Numbered from the stretch's first letter, positions 17,137 through 26,138 are shown. The stretch is 64,000 bases of DNA from Methylobrevis albus (GCF_015904235.1 NZ_JADZLT010000051.1:62001-126000), one strand, 5' to 3'. Numbers and translations are program-made. The notes: generated by a model from the letters alone, not told the origin.

Positions 17137-18618
17137 TCATCTGGTCCGGAAGTTGTCGCCGGCCGTCGCTTGCTCCCCGGTGGTCAGGTTTTCTACAGCG
17201 ACGGTGATCGGCACGACTTGATCCAGCGCAACGGTCGCCGCGGCCTCGGCGTGCAGCGACAGCACCATGCGCATCTCCCGGGTCTGGTCGCGGCCGACGG
17301 TGACGACCGGCACCCCGTCGAGGGTCTCGGCGCCGATCACCTCGACGCCGACCCCCGGCAGGCCGCCGACGACGATGCGCAACTGCGCCGCGGCGGTGGT
17401 CTTGTTGACGAGCCGCAGCGTGTAGCCGTTGCGCACGCCGCCGTCGGAGAGGCGGACGAACACCGGGTTGCGGTCGTGGATCACCGCGACGTCGGTGGTG
17501 GTACGGGTCGCGAGCGCCGTCAGCATCACCGCGCCGACGGCGACGATCAGCGCCGCATAGAGCACGGTGCGCGGACGCACGATGCGGCGCACCTCCGGCC
17601 GGCCCTCGATGCGCGCGCGCACGTTGAGCTCGGTGTCGTAGGCGATCAGCGCCGTCGGCCGGCCGACCTTCTCCATCACCGCGTCGCAGGCGTCGATGCA
17701 GAGGCCGCACTGGATGCAGTCGAGCTGCAGCCCGGCGCGGATGTCGACGCCGGTCGGGCAGGCGGCGACGCACTGGCCGCAGTCGACGCAGTCGCCGGCA
17801 GGCTGCGCGGCGGCGCGCGCCGCGGTCGCCTTCTTGAACGACATGCGCGGCTCGCCGCGGTCGTAGCGATAGGTGACGTTGAGCGCGTGCTCGTCGGTCA
17901 GCGCCGCCTGGATGCGCGGCCACGGGCACATGTAGGTGCAGACCTGCTCGCGCATGTGGCCGGCGAGGAAATAGGTCGTGCCGGTCAGCACCGCGATCCA
18001 GCCATAGGCGACCAGCGGCGCGGTGCCGGTGGCAAGCTCGGCGACCAGCGTCGGCGCGTCGGCGAAGTAGAGCACCCAGGCGCCGCCGGTCCACCAGGCG
18101 ATCAGCAGCCAGATGCCGTGCTTGGCGGTGCGCTTGGCGAGCTTCTCCGCGCTCCACGGCGCCGCGTCGAGCAGCAGCCGGGCGCGGCGGTCGCCCTCCA
18201 CCATGCGCTCGACGCCGAGGAAGAGGTCGGTCCACACCGTCTGCGGGCAGAGGTAGCCGCACCAGATCCGCCCGGCGACGGCGTTCATCAGGAACAGCGC
18301 CAGCGCGGCGAGGATCAAGAGGCCGGTGACGTAATAGAATTCCTGCGGCCAGATCTCGACGAAGAAGAAATAGAACCGCCGCGCCGGGAAATCGATCAGC
18401 ACCGCCTGGCCGGGGGCATCCGCGCCACGGTCCCAGCGCACGAAGGGCAGCAGGTAGTAGATGCCGAGCGTCACCAGCAGCAGGACGGTCTTGATGCGGC
18501 GGAAGCGGCCGTGCACGGCGATCGGCTGGATCTTGCGCCGCGCGAAGTAGAGCGGGCCCTCGTCCGGGTCGCCGCCGTGGTCGGCGTTGCGGTGATCGAT
18601 CTCGATGGTGGTGGTCAT
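17137..18618 (-). CDS. ccoG: cbb3 oxidase accessory ferredoxin CcoG/FixG
   Basis: Membrane iron-sulfur protein of 493 residues. It contains several membrane segments, Cys motifs Trp-Cys-Gly-Tyr-Leu-Cys-Pro and Cys-Thr-Tyr-Met-Cys-Pro-Trp, and two 4Fe-4S ferredoxin motifs (Cys-Val-Asp-Cys-Gly-Gln-Cys and Cys-Ile-Gln-Cys-Gly-Leu-Cys, each followed by a distal Cys). A C-terminal immunoglobulin-like periplasmic domain follows. Members of this family reduce copper for cbb3 assembly. It is the first gene of ccoGHIS and is separated from ccoP by a 224-base gap full of repeats, so it may have its own promoter. Confidence 0.96.
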   Translation of the reverse strand: MTTTIEIDHRNADHGGDPDEGPLYFARRKIQPIAVHGRFRRIKTVLLLVTLGIYYLLPFVRWDRGADAPGQAVLIDFPARRFYFFFVEIWPQEFYYVTGLLILAALALFLMNAVAGRIWCGYLCPQTVWTDLFLGVERMVEGDRRARLLLDAAPWSAEKLAKRTAKHGIWLLIAWWTGGAWVLYFADAPTLVAELATGTAPLVAYGWIAVLTGTTYFLAGHMREQVCTYMCPWPRIQAALTDEHALNVTYRYDRGEPRMSFKKATAARAAAQPAGDCVDCGQCVAACPTGVDIRAGLQLDCIQCGLCIDACDAVMEKVGRPTALIAYDTELNVRARIEGRPEVRRIVRPRTVLYAALIVAVGAVMLTALATRTTTDVAVIHDRNPVFVRLSDGGVRNGYTLRLVNKTTAAAQLRIVVGGLPGVGVEVIGAETLDGVPVVTVGRDQTREMRMVLSLHAEAAATVALDQVVPITVAVENLTTGEQATAGDNFRTR

Positions 18619-18647
18619 GGTCTTCGCAAGGCCCTTTCGGCCGAAAA

Positions 18648-18700
18648 TCCCTCCCCCTCGTGGGGAGGGTGGCCCGGCCGAAGGCCGGGTCGGGAGGGGT
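18648..18700 (+). repeat. GC-rich palindromic repeat, family 1, copy a
   Basis: Two consecutive hairpins can form: CCCTCCCC pairing with GGGGAGGG, and GGCCCGGCC pairing with GGCCGGGTC. A nearly identical unit lies at 26257-26307 and an inverted one at 26139-26189. Confidence 0.8.
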
Positions 18701-18754
18701 CCAGCGGCGCCTCATGTCGCTGAGAGGCCGCACCCCTCCCGGCTCGCTACGCTC

Positions 18755-18818
18755 GCCACCCCTGCTTCGGAGCCACGGGTCTCCTCCGCCTGCTGCGCAG
18801 CCCCACAAGGGGGAGGGA
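18755..18818 (+). repeat. GC-rich repeat, family 2, copy a
   Basis: A stretch of about 64 bases that recurs at 25893-25955. It shares ACGGGTCTCCTCC and CTGCTGCGCAGCCCCAC blocks, and the tail GGGGAGGGA resembles the end of family 1. Confidence 0.75.
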
Positions 18819-18842
18819 CTATGCCCGAGCCCCCTTGCCCCC

Positions 18843-19721
18843 TTACTCCCCGCCGCCGAAGGCATGCACGTAGACGACGAGCGACTTCACCGTCGCGTCG
18901 TCGAACCGGCCGCCCCAGGCCGGCATCACGCTGGCGCGGCCGTTGGTGACGCCGGCGGCGATGCTCGACTCGTCCGAGCCGAACAGCCAGATCGCGTCGG
19001 TGAGGTCGGGCGCGCCGACGTCGCGGTTGCCCTTGCCGTCGTCGCCGTGGCAGGCGGCGCAGTTGTCGGCAAAGACCTGCGCGCCTGCGGCGAGATCGGT
19101 CCCGTCCGGCACCTCCTGCCCCGACAGCGAGCGCACGAAGCGCGCGACCGCCGTGATGTCGGCGCGCTCGAGCAGGCCGTCGCGGCCGAAGGCCGGCATG
19201 TCGGTGATCCGGGTATCGGGATCGGCCGAGCGGATGCCGTGGCGGATGGTCGTCTCGATCGCCTCGAGCGAGCCGCCCCAGAGCCAGTCGTCGTCGTTGA
19301 GGTTCGGATAGCCCTTGGCGCCGCCGCCGCCCGCGCCGTGGCAACCGGCGCAGTTGTCGAGGAAGGTGGTCCGCCCCTGCGCCATGGCGAAGGCCTGCAG
19401 GGTCGGGTCGGTGCGGATGGCGGCGAGGTCGGCGGCGTCGATCTGCGCCGTCATGTCGCCGCGCGCCGCCTGCAGCGCCGCGACGTCGCTCGCCACCGCG
19501 CCGCGCGACGACCAGCCGATCACGCCGGCGGTGTGGCCGGTGATGAGCGGCCAGGCCGGATAGACGACCATGTAGCCGATGGCGAACACGATCGAGGCGT
19601 AGAAGCTCCACAGCCACCAGCGCGGCAGCGGCGTGTTGAGCTCGCGGATACCGTCCCACTCGTGGCCGGTGGTCTCGGTGCCGGTGACGTGGTCGACGGG
19701 TTTGTGATCATGGGCGTTCAT
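18843..19721 (-). CDS. ccoP: cbb3-type cytochrome c oxidase subunit III
   Basis: Membrane-anchored dihaem cytochrome c of 292 residues, the electron-entry subunit of cbb3 oxidase. A membrane segment lies at about 34-56. The two haem sites Cys124-Ala-Gly-Cys127-His128 and Cys221-Ala-Ala-Cys224-His225 are intact, with distal Met ligands likely in Met-Pro-Ala-Phe and Met-Pro-Ala-Trp. It lies four bases after the ccoQ stop in the ccoNOQP operon. Confidence 0.97.
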   Translation of the reverse strand: MNAHDHKPVDHVTGTETTGHEWDGIRELNTPLPRWWLWSFYASIVFAIGYMVVYPAWPLITGHTAGVIGWSSRGAVASDVAALQAARGDMTAQIDAADLAAIRTDPTLQAFAMAQGRTTFLDNCAGCHGAGGGGAKGYPNLNDDDWLWGGSLEAIETTIRHGIRSADPDTRITDMPAFGRDGLLERADITAVARFVRSLSGQEVPDGTDLAAGAQVFADNCAACHGDDGKGNRDVGAPDLTDAIWLFGSDESSIAAGVTNGRASVMPAWGGRFDDATVKSLVVYVHAFGGGE

Positions 19722-19725
19722 CGGC

Positions 19726-19881
19726 TCAGTCCTCGCTAAGCGGCAGGCGGGCGGCTGCGTCGAAGCGGCCCTTCCGGGAGGGGGAGAGCGCGTAGGCGAG
19801 CACCACGAGGAAGACGCCGACGAAGTAGGCGAGGCCCCAGGTCTGCGCGAAGTGCGCGAGCATCATGTAGGTGTCGGACAT
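19726..19881 (-). CDS. ccoQ: cbb3-type cytochrome oxidase subunit CcoQ
   Basis: Single-pass membrane protein of 51 residues. A hydrophobic segment (about 15-32) is followed by Tyr-Ala-Leu-Ser-Pro-Ser-Arg-Lys-Gly-Arg-Phe-Asp, which is typical of CcoQ. The family stabilises the oxidase complex. It sits between ccoO (24-base gap) and ccoP (4-base gap), exactly where CcoQ is expected. Confidence 0.94.
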   Translation of the reverse strand: MSDTYMMLAHFAQTWGLAYFVGVFLVVLAYALSPSRKGRFDAAARLPLSED

Positions 19882-19905
19882 GTCGAAGATCCCTTTCCCG
19901 AGCCT

Positions 19906-20637
19906 TCAGCGCAGGTTGGCCTTGTCGTCGTAGAGTTTGAAATCGACCAGGGTGCCGAGCATCTGCAGGTAGGCGATCAGCGCGTCGGCCTCGGTGATCC
20001 GGGTCGGATCGCCGTCGAAGTCGCGGATCTGCACCTTGGGATAGCGGGCCTCGAGGTCGCCCGGATCGGCGTTCGGATCGGCCTGGCGCCAGGCGTCCGC
20101 CTTGGCGTCGGCGACCATCGCGTCGTCGTAGGGCACGCCCAGCTTCGCCTGGATGGCGAGATCCTGGCCGAGGTAGTCGAGTTCCAGCGTGCGCTGGGCG
20201 AGCCAGGGGTAGGCCGGCATGATCGAGGTCGGCACCACGGCGCGCGGGTCGTCGAGATGCTCGCGCTGCCAGGCGTCGGAGTACTTGCCGCCGACGCGGG
20301 CGAGGTCCGGGCCAGTGCGCTTCGAGCCCCACTGGAACGGCCGGTCGTACATCGACTCGGAGGCCAGCGAGTAGTGCCCGTAGCGCTCGACCTCGTCGCG
20401 CAGCGTCCGGATCATCTGGCTGTGGCAGTTGTAGCAGCCCTCGCGGACGTAGATGTTGCGGCCGGCGAGTTCCAGCGGGGTGTAGGGCCGCATGCCCTCC
20501 ACCTTTTCGATGGTGCTCTTCAGGTAGAAGAGCGGGGCGATTTCGACGAGGCCGCCGATGGCGATCACCACCAGCACGCCGATCAGCAGGATGATCGAGT
20601 TCTTCTCGAAGACCTGATGCTTCTTCCAGAGCGACAT
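19906..20637 (-). CDS. ccoO: cbb3-type cytochrome c oxidase subunit II
   Basis: Membrane-anchored monohaem cytochrome c of 243 residues. The N-terminal membrane segment (about 14-36) is followed by the haem site Cys68-Tyr-Asn-Cys71-His72 and the downstream block Ser-Lys-Arg-Thr-Gly-Pro-Asp-Leu. It begins ten bases after the ccoN stop. Length and motifs are typical for CcoO. Confidence 0.97.
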   Translation of the reverse strand: MSLWKKHQVFEKNSIILLIGVLVVIAIGGLVEIAPLFYLKSTIEKVEGMRPYTPLELAGRNIYVREGCYNCHSQMIRTLRDEVERYGHYSLASESMYDRPFQWGSKRTGPDLARVGGKYSDAWQREHLDDPRAVVPTSIMPAYPWLAQRTLELDYLGQDLAIQAKLGVPYDDAMVADAKADAWRQADPNADPGDLEARYPKVQIRDFDGDPTRITEADALIAYLQMLGTLVDFKLYDDKANLR

Positions 20638-20647
20638 GGGGTGTTCC

Positions 20648-22315
20648 TCACTCGGCCGGGATGACGGCGGAGCCGACGACGGGGCGTTCGGCCTCCGCCG
20701 GCTCGACGGACGTGACCGTCCGCCACAGGTTGAAGGCCATCAGCAGGGCACCGGCGAGGAAAAGGACGCCGCCGAGCGCACGGATGATGTAGAAGGGATG
20801 CATCGCCTCGACGGTCTCGACGAACGAGTATTCGAGGAAGCCGAGCGATGTATAGGCGCGCCACATCAGGCCCTGCAGGATGCCGGCGACCCACATAGAC
20901 GTGATGTAGAGCACGATGCCGAGGGTCGAGATCCAGAAGTGCCATTCGACGAGCTTCAGCGAATACAGCTGCTTGCGGTTCCAGAGCCAGGGAACCAGGC
21001 AGTAGATCGCGCCGAACGAGATGTAGGCGACCCAGCCGAGCGCGCCGGAATGGACGTGGCCGATGGTCCAGTCGGTGTAGTGGCTGAGGCTGTTGACGGC
21101 CTTCACCGACATCAGCGGGCCTTCGAAGGTCGACATGCCGTAGAAGGCGACCGACACCACCATCATGCGCAGCACCGGGTCGGTGCGCAGCTTGTCCCAG
21201 GCGCCCGACAGCGTCATCAGGCCGTTGATCATGCCGCCCCAGGAGGGCATCCACAGCATGATCGAGAAGGTCATGCCCAGCGTCTGCGCCCAGTCGGGCA
21301 GCGCCGTATAGTGGAGATGATGCGGACCGGCCCAGATGTAGAGGAAGATCAGCGCCCAGAAGTGGATGATCGACAGGCGGTAGGAATAGACCGGTCGCTC
21401 GGCCCGCTTCGGGATGAAGTAGTACATGATGCCGAGGAAGCCGGCGGTGAGGAAGAAGCCGACCGCGTTGTGGCCGTACCACCACTGCACCATCGCATCC
21501 TGCACGCCCGACCAGACGATGTAGGACTTCGGCGACCACAGCGACACCGGCAGCGCGGCGTTGTTGCCGAGGTGCAAGACGGCGATCGTCGCGATGAAGG
21601 CGAGGAAGAACCAGTTCGCGACATAGATGTGCGGCTCGCGGCGCTTCGCCAGCGTCGCCATGAAGACGAGGAAGTAGGTCACCCAGACGATGGTGAGGAA
21701 GAGGTCGGCGTACCACTCGGGCTCGGCGTATTCCTTGCCCTGGGAGATCCCGAGCAGATAGCCGGTGCCGGCGACGACGATGAAGAGGTTGTAGCCGAGC
21801 ACCACGAACCAGGGCGAGAGATCGCCGGCGAGCCGGGCGCGCGAGGTGCGCTGCACGACGTAGAGCGAGGTCGCCAGCAGCACGTTGCCGCCGAAGGCGA
21901 AGATCACCGCTGAGGTGTGCAGCGGCCGCAGCCGGCCGAAGCTGGTCCACGGCAGGTCGAAATTCAGGATCGGGAAGGCGAGCTGAAAGGCGATCAGCAC
22001 GCCGATCAGGAAGCCGGCGATGCCCCAGAACATCGACGCCACGGTCGCGAACTTGATCGGGCCGAGATTGTAGTTCGGGCGGCCGTCCGGCAGGACCTGC
22101 GGCACGGGCTCGGCGGCGCGCGCGCCATAGCGCTTGCCGATCGCATAGACCGAGCCGGCCGCCGCCAGCATGAAGACGACCGCGTGGAAGCCGTAGCCCG
22201 GATCCTGGGCCTTGCCGGCGATTACGAAGCAGAGCAGGGCGAGGAGGCCGGCAACGATGCCGAGCCCCGTTTCGCCCCAAGTCGGCTGCTTCCCCGACGA
22301 AAGAGAGTGTGCCAT
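20648..22315 (-). CDS. ccoN: cbb3-type cytochrome c oxidase subunit I (catalytic)
   Basis: Catalytic haem-copper subunit of 555 residues with about twelve or more membrane segments. It reduces oxygen at very low concentrations and pumps protons. Histidine ligands can be read in Leu-His-Thr-Ser-Ala, Tyr-Gly-His-Asn-Ala-Val and the His-His-Leu-His-Tyr block. A tail from about 530 to 555 is specific to this strain or group. It is the first gene of ccoNOQP; an Fnr/FixK-type box lies about 100 bases upstream of its ATG. Confidence 0.97.
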   Translation of the reverse strand: MAHSLSSGKQPTWGETGLGIVAGLLALLCFVIAGKAQDPGYGFHAVVFMLAAAGSVYAIGKRYGARAAEPVPQVLPDGRPNYNLGPIKFATVASMFWGIAGFLIGVLIAFQLAFPILNFDLPWTSFGRLRPLHTSAVIFAFGGNVLLATSLYVVQRTSRARLAGDLSPWFVVLGYNLFIVVAGTGYLLGISQGKEYAEPEWYADLFLTIVWVTYFLVFMATLAKRREPHIYVANWFFLAFIATIAVLHLGNNAALPVSLWSPKSYIVWSGVQDAMVQWWYGHNAVGFFLTAGFLGIMYYFIPKRAERPVYSYRLSIIHFWALIFLYIWAGPHHLHYTALPDWAQTLGMTFSIMLWMPSWGGMINGLMTLSGAWDKLRTDPVLRMMVVSVAFYGMSTFEGPLMSVKAVNSLSHYTDWTIGHVHSGALGWVAYISFGAIYCLVPWLWNRKQLYSLKLVEWHFWISTLGIVLYITSMWVAGILQGLMWRAYTSLGFLEYSFVETVEAMHPFYIIRALGGVLFLAGALLMAFNLWRTVTSVEPAEAERPVVGSAVIPAE

Positions 22316-22647
22316 CAGCGCCGATCCCGATCGTATTGCAAGGATCCGGCAGCCACCGGATCCTCTCGTGGATTCCGCCGAGCATTAGGGGCGGCCGGCC
22401 ACCGGCTCCTTGATCTGCGTCAAGCGCCCGGATCGGCGGCGGCAAGGGGCGGCCGCGCCGGCGAAATCCGGCAGCCGCCATCGCGCCGCCGCGAAGCGAT
22501 CCTGAAATTCGCCGGAATCATCCTTGAAGAAAGCGAGTAACGGACCAGCCGTCCCGGCAAGTCCAAAAAACAGTTCACACCATCTTGAATTGGCGGCGCC
22601 CCGGGGCCACCTCGTTATTCGTGGATGTTCTAACGAGGGGATACGCG
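22316..22647. other. Divergent promoter region between ccoN and the DUF2852 gene
   Basis: About 330 bases without a gene, holding control signals for ccoNOQP (minus) and the DUF2852 gene (plus). The only clear site is the Fnr-type box at 22410-22423. The part near 22550-22640 is richer in A and T and probably carries the plus-strand promoter, but no convincing -35/-10 pair was found. Confidence 0.6.
22410..22423. promoter_or_regulatory. Fnr/FixK box upstream of ccoN
   Basis: TTGATCTGCGTCAA matches the TTGAT-N4-ATCAA consensus of Fnr/FixK regulators with one mismatch in the right half (GTCAA). It is centred about 101 bases before the ccoN ATG, which leaves room for activation from a site near -41 of the promoter. 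Oxygen-limited induction of cbb3 oxidase through such boxes is well established. The FixK-like regulator at 12100-12807 is the obvious candidate ligand. Confidence 0.75.
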
Positions 22648-23046
22648 ATGAGACAGTCATGCATGGTGAAACCCGGTTGGAGCCCGATGTCGATCGGACT
22701 TATGGTCCTCGGCTTCATCGTGTTCTGGCCGTTGGGTCTGGCAATGCTCGCCTATATTCTTTGGGGTGATAAAATGAACGGACGCTTCGCAACGGCCAAG
22801 GCGCGCTTCGATGACGTGACGCGCGACTTCGATTTCGGGCGCGGCACCGCCGCCCGCACCGGCAACGTCGCCTTCGACGAGTACCGCGAGCGCGAGCTCG
22901 CCCGGCTCGAGGAAGAGCGTCGCAAGATCGATGCGATGCGCAGCGAGTTCGACGAGTTCCTTCGCAACCTCCGGCGCGCGAAGGATCAGGAAGAGTTCGA
23001 CCGGTTCATGGCGCGCCACAACAACGTCGGCGACACCCCCGCCTGA
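22648..23046 (+). CDS. DUF2852 domain-containing membrane protein
   Basis: Protein of 132 residues. The ATG at 22648 was chosen because GAGGGG lies about seven bases upstream. A membrane segment (about 13-37, in Gly-Phe-Ile-Val-Phe-Trp-Pro-Leu-Gly) is followed by a soluble tail with a charged, probably coiled-coil helix (about 77-115) and Phe-Arg/Glu-rich repeats. I recognise the DUF2852 family of alphaproteobacteria; its function is not known. A strong hairpin follows the stop. Confidence 0.88.
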   Translation: MRQSCMVKPGWSPMSIGLMVLGFIVFWPLGLAMLAYILWGDKMNGRFATAKARFDDVTRDFDFGRGTAARTGNVAFDEYRERELARLEEERRKIDAMRSEFDEFLRNLRRAKDQEEFDRFMARHNNVGDTPA

Positions 23047-23073
23047 ATTTCCCCATCTTCCTGACCTCCAGGC

Positions 23074-23101
23074 CCGGGAGGAGGCGCAAGCCTCCTCCCG
23101 G
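23074..23101 (+). terminator. Hairpin terminator after the DUF2852 gene
   Basis: A perfect 12-base-pair stem (23074-23085 with 23090-23101) closes on a GCAA tetraloop of the stable GNRA type. The following T-run is weak (TGTCGTTTC). It begins 28 bases after the stop codon. Confidence 0.6.
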
Positions 23102-23215
23102 TGTCGTTTCCGGCCCCTGCGGCCGGGCGCAGTCCGGCCGATCGCCCGGTGGCCCGCGCCATCGCGTCCCGCGCCGTTCCCTTCCCCGCCGTCCCGCGCT
23201 AGCCTCGCGCCCGAG

Positions 23216-23989
23216 ATGACTCGCGCACTCCCCCGCCTGATCGCCCGCCTCCGCCGCCCTGCGCCGCCGCGTGCCGCGCTGCCGGCGAGCCTTGCCGTCG
23301 AGATCGGCGGCGCCGCCGTGGAAGTGGCTCTGCGCGTCAATCCGCGCGCCCGCGCCTATACGCTGCGCCTGAAGCCGCCGGCACACGAGCCTGTGCTGAC
23401 GTTGCCGTCGAACGGCACCCTCGGGCAGGCGCGCGCTTTCCTCGACCGGCACCGCGACTGGCTCGGCCGTCATCTCGCCGCCAAGCCGGCGCGGGTCGCC
23501 TTCGTGCCCGGCGCGCTGGTGCCGCTGCGCGGCGAGCCGCACCGCCTCGTCGCCTCCGGCCGGCTGCGCGGCACGGTGGCAGCCGGCATCGCCGAGGACG
23601 GGCCGATCCTCACCGTGCCTGGCGACGCCGGCACCCTCGACCGCCGCGTGCACGATTTTCTGCGCAAGGCCGCCCGCGCCGATCTCGAGGCCGCCGTCGC
23701 GCGCCATGCGGCGGCGCTCGGCAAGCGCCCGCGCAAGCTCACCCTGCGCGACACGGTCTCGCGCTGGGGCTCGTGCTCGTCGGCCGGCGACCTGTCGTTT
23801 TCCTGGCGCCTCATTCTCGCCCCGGGTTTCGTGCTGGATTATCTCGCCGCGCACGAGGTCGCCCATCTCGCCGAGATGAACCACGGGCCGGACTTCTGGC
23901 GCCATTGCGTGCGGCTCTGCCCGCGGACCGAGGAGGCCCGGGCCTGGCTGAAGGCGAACGGCGCCGCGCTGCATCGCTACGGCGCCTGA
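23216..23989 (+). CDS. YgjP/SprT-like metal-dependent hydrolase
   Basis: Predicted zinc metallopeptidase of 257 residues (YgjP, DUF45/M48-like). The zinc motif His-Glu-Val-Ala-His is near residue 219, with the downstream Asn-His-Gly-Pro-Asp-Phe-Trp that often follows in this family. The block Ser-Arg-Trp-Gly-Ser-Cys-Ser just upstream is also a hallmark. The ATG at 23216 is the first plausible start after the hairpin. The cellular substrate is unknown. Confidence 0.9.
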   Translation: MTRALPRLIARLRRPAPPRAALPASLAVEIGGAAVEVALRVNPRARAYTLRLKPPAHEPVLTLPSNGTLGQARAFLDRHRDWLGRHLAAKPARVAFVPGALVPLRGEPHRLVASGRLRGTVAAGIAEDGPILTVPGDAGTLDRRVHDFLRKAARADLEAAVARHAAALGKRPRKLTLRDTVSRWGSCSSAGDLSFSWRLILAPGFVLDYLAAHEVAHLAEMNHGPDFWRHCVRLCPRTEEARAWLKANGAALHRYGA

Positions 23990-24077
23990 CCGGCGGGGCG
24001 TTCCGCCGCCGGGGCGGGTGCCGGTCCTTCGGACCCGGCTGGCCCGCCGGCCGAGTTTCAGAGAAGTGGAGCATCCC

Positions 24078-24665
24078 GTGTCGCGTTCTCCCGTTCTCTT
24101 CGCCGCGACGCTGGTCGTCGCCGCCACCGCACTCGCCGCCGCCGACGGCAATCTCGCCGAGCGCACCCTCGCCGCCGCCGACCGCGCCCGCCTCGCGGAC
24201 TTCGCCGCGACGCGGGACGCCGTGCTGGACGAGGTCCGCCCCGCCGTCGCGGGCGCCGACGCCCGCACCCTCGCGGCGGCGCTGGAGCCCGAGCCGCAGC
24301 CGATCCTCGGCACGGACCTGCGCGGCGACTATCGCTGCCGCACCCTGAAGCTCGGCGGGCCCCTGCCCTTCATCGCCTACGGCTGGTTCGACTGCGCGGT
24401 CGAGGACGACGACATCGGCTACCGGCTGGTGAAGACCTCCGGCTCGCAGCGCCTCGCCGGCCATTTCATCGACGCCGCCGACGACCGGCTGATCTACTAC
24501 GGCGCGCTGCACTACGCGGACGAGCCGGCCAAGGCCTACGGCGACGATCCCGAGCGCGACCAGGTCGGCTACCTCTTCCGGACCGGCGAGGGCCGCTACC
24601 GGCTCGAACTGCCGCGCCCGCGCCTCGAATCGCAATTCGACGTGCTGCTGATCGAGCCCCGCTGA
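24078..24665 (+). CDS. DUF4893 domain-containing exported protein
   Basis: Predicted periplasmic protein of 195 residues. The GTG at 24078 is chosen because GGAG stands about seven bases upstream and a signal peptide follows at once (hydrophobic 4-20, cut near Ala-Leu-Ala-Ala-Ala). The middle contains Gly-Asp-Tyr-Arg-Cys-Arg-Thr and Phe-Ile-Ala-Tyr-Gly-Trp-Phe-Asp-Cys, then Thr-Ser-Gly-Ser-Gln-Arg, a pattern I associate with DUF4893. Two cysteines in the core may form a disulfide. The function is unknown. Confidence 0.85.
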   Translation: MSRSPVLFAATLVVAATALAAADGNLAERTLAAADRARLADFAATRDAVLDEVRPAVAGADARTLAAALEPEPQPILGTDLRGDYRCRTLKLGGPLPFIAYGWFDCAVEDDDIGYRLVKTSGSQRLAGHFIDAADDRLIYYGALHYADEPAKAYGDDPERDQVGYLFRTGEGRYRLELPRPRLESQFDVLLIEPR

Positions 24666-24736
24666 CCAGGGGGCACCGGATCGCGCCTTTCGCCCGCTTG
24701 CCGCCCCGATGCGGGCGCGTCGCGCGCTTCGCCGCC

Positions 24737-24764
24737 TTGCAGCATCGGGGCGACGCACTATAAG
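24737..24764 (+). promoter_or_regulatory. Candidate housekeeping promoter upstream of the PfkB-family kinase
   Basis: TTGCAG and TATAAG are separated by 16 bases, close to the alphaproteobacterial CTTGAC/CTATAT consensus. The -10 element ends 63 bases before the proposed start codon at 24828. Confidence 0.5.
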
Positions 24765-24827
24765 TCGGTGCGTCTCGGGCGGGACGGCCGCGCGGGGCGG
24801 CCGGCGCGGGGCATGGCGGGAGCCGGC

Positions 24828-25829
24828 ATGCAGGCGACGCGGTTCGACGTACTCACCATCGGCAACGCCATCGTCGACATTCTCGCCCGGGCGGAGGACG
24901 ATCTCCTCGTCGCCGAGGGCCTCACCAAGGGCATGATGCGCCTCGTCGACGCCGGCCAGTCGGCGGCGCTCTACGCTCACATCGGCCCGGCGATCGAGGC
25001 GTCCGGCGGCTCGGCCGGCAACACCGCCGCCGGCCTCGCCTCGCTCGGTCTCGCCACCGCCTATATCGGCAAGGTCGCCGACGACCACCTCGGCGGCATC
25101 TTCCGCCACGACATCACCGCCCAGGGCGTCCACTTCGCGACGACGCCGCTGGTCGGCGGGGCGCCGACCGCGACCTCGATCATCCTGATCACGCCGGACG
25201 GCGAGCGCACCATGAACACCCACCTCGGCGCCTGCACCGAGCTCGGCCCCGCCGACATCGACGCGGCCGTCGTCGGCGCCGCCGGCGTCACCTATCTCGA
25301 GGGCTATCTCTGGGACCGGCCGAACGCCAAGGACGCCTTCCGCGCCGCCTGCGCCATCGCCCACGCCCACGGCCGCAAGACGGCGATGACCCTCTCCGAC
25401 AGCTTCTGCGTCGACCGCTTTCGCGCCGAGTTTCTCGAGCTGATGCGCAGCGGCACCGTCGACATCGTGTTCGCCAACGACACCGAGCTGAAGGCGCTCT
25501 ACGAGACGTCCAACCTCGACGGCGCCGTCGCGCTGCTCCGCGCCGACTGCGCGCTCGCCGCCGTCACCCTCGGCGCCGAGGGGGCGCTCGCGGTGACGCG
25601 CAGCGAGATCCACCACGCCCCCGCCTTCCCGGTCGAGCGCGTCGTCGACCTCACCGGCGCCGGCGACCAGTTCGCCGCCGGCTTCCTCGCCGGCATCGCC
25701 CGCGGCCTCGACCTCCGCGAAGCCGCCAGCCTCGGCTGCCTCTGCGGCACCGAAGTCATCGGCCACATCGGCCCGCGCCCGGCGGTGTCGCTGAAGGACC
25801 TCGCGGGGCAGTCGGGGTTTGTGATCTGA
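24828..25829 (+). CDS. PfkB-family carbohydrate/adenosine kinase
   Basis: Cytoplasmic sugar or nucleoside kinase of 333 residues, most like the adenosine kinase-type PfkB proteins of Rhizobiales. The ATG at 24828 has GGGAG five bases upstream; the ATG at 24813 would add five residues. Motifs: Gly-Asn-Ala-Ile-Val-Asp near 12-17, the Gly-Gly-Ser-Ala-Gly-Asn-Thr substrate loop near 59-65, and the catalytic Leu-Thr-Gly-Ala-Gly-Asp-Gln near 281-287. It may phosphorylate adenosine, but substrate choice cannot be told from motifs. Confidence 0.9.
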   Translation: MQATRFDVLTIGNAIVDILARAEDDLLVAEGLTKGMMRLVDAGQSAALYAHIGPAIEASGGSAGNTAAGLASLGLATAYIGKVADDHLGGIFRHDITAQGVHFATTPLVGGAPTATSIILITPDGERTMNTHLGACTELGPADIDAAVVGAAGVTYLEGYLWDRPNAKDAFRAACAIAHAHGRKTAMTLSDSFCVDRFRAEFLELMRSGTVDIVFANDTELKALYETSNLDGAVALLRADCALAAVTLGAEGALAVTRSEIHHAPAFPVERVVDLTGAGDQFAAGFLAGIARGLDLREAASLGCLCGTEVIGHIGPRPAVSLKDLAGQSGFVI

Positions 25830-25892
25830 AGGGCTTTTGATGGCGGTGGTAGCGGAGAGGCTGTTACTCGTCCCGGCCGGTCCTCCGGACGG

Positions 25893-25955
25893 GCCACCCC
25901 TGCTCCGAAATCACGGGTCTCCTCCACCTGCTGCGCAGCCCCACGAGGGGAGGGA
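25893..25955 (+). repeat. GC-rich repeat, family 2, copy b
   Basis: Same unit as 18755-18818, with a handful of substitutions. It keeps the CTGCTGCGCAGCCCCAC block. Confidence 0.75.
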
Positions 25956-25985
25956 TCCCGTCTCCCTTCCGCGTCCCCTCTGGCC

Positions 25986-26011
25986 GTCATCCCCGCGAAA
26001 GCGGGGATCCA
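25986..26011 (+). repeat. Palindromic repeat, family 3, left copy
   Basis: GTCATCCCCGC-GAAA-GCGGGGATCCA forms a hairpin of about seven or eight base pairs (CCCCGC with GCGGGG). An inverted identical copy lies at 26080-26105. Confidence 0.8.
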
Positions 26012-26079
26012 ACCATCCGCGCGTGAGGCGTTGGTCGAGGCGCCGGGGCATGGACCGCGAGTCCGCCCATGCGGTGAAT

Positions 26080-26105
26080 TGGATCCCCGCTTTCGCGGGG
26101 ATGAC
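26080..26105 (-). repeat. Palindromic repeat, family 3, right copy (inverted)
   Basis: Exact reverse complement of the unit at 25986-26011. The 68 bases between the two show no coding signal. Confidence 0.8.
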
Positions 26106-26138
26106 GGCGGAGAGGACGGGGGACGAGGCACCGCCATC

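Larger units (their letters stand above)
18619..18842. other. ccoP-ccoG intergenic region filled with palindromic repeats
   Basis: No gene is seen. The stretch is almost entirely made of two short GC-rich repeats that recur elsewhere in the window (18648-18700 and 18755-18818). Their hairpins could attenuate transcription between ccoNOQP and ccoGHIS. Confidence 0.7.

Noticed and set aside
23811..25766. 651-codon minus-strand frame opposite the DUF4893 and PfkB genes
   Set aside because: High-GC shadow without domain pattern.
25893..26105. CRISPR-like array from repeated palindromes
   Set aside because: Repeats are of different families, in opposite orientations, and lack regular spacers; no cas genes are present.
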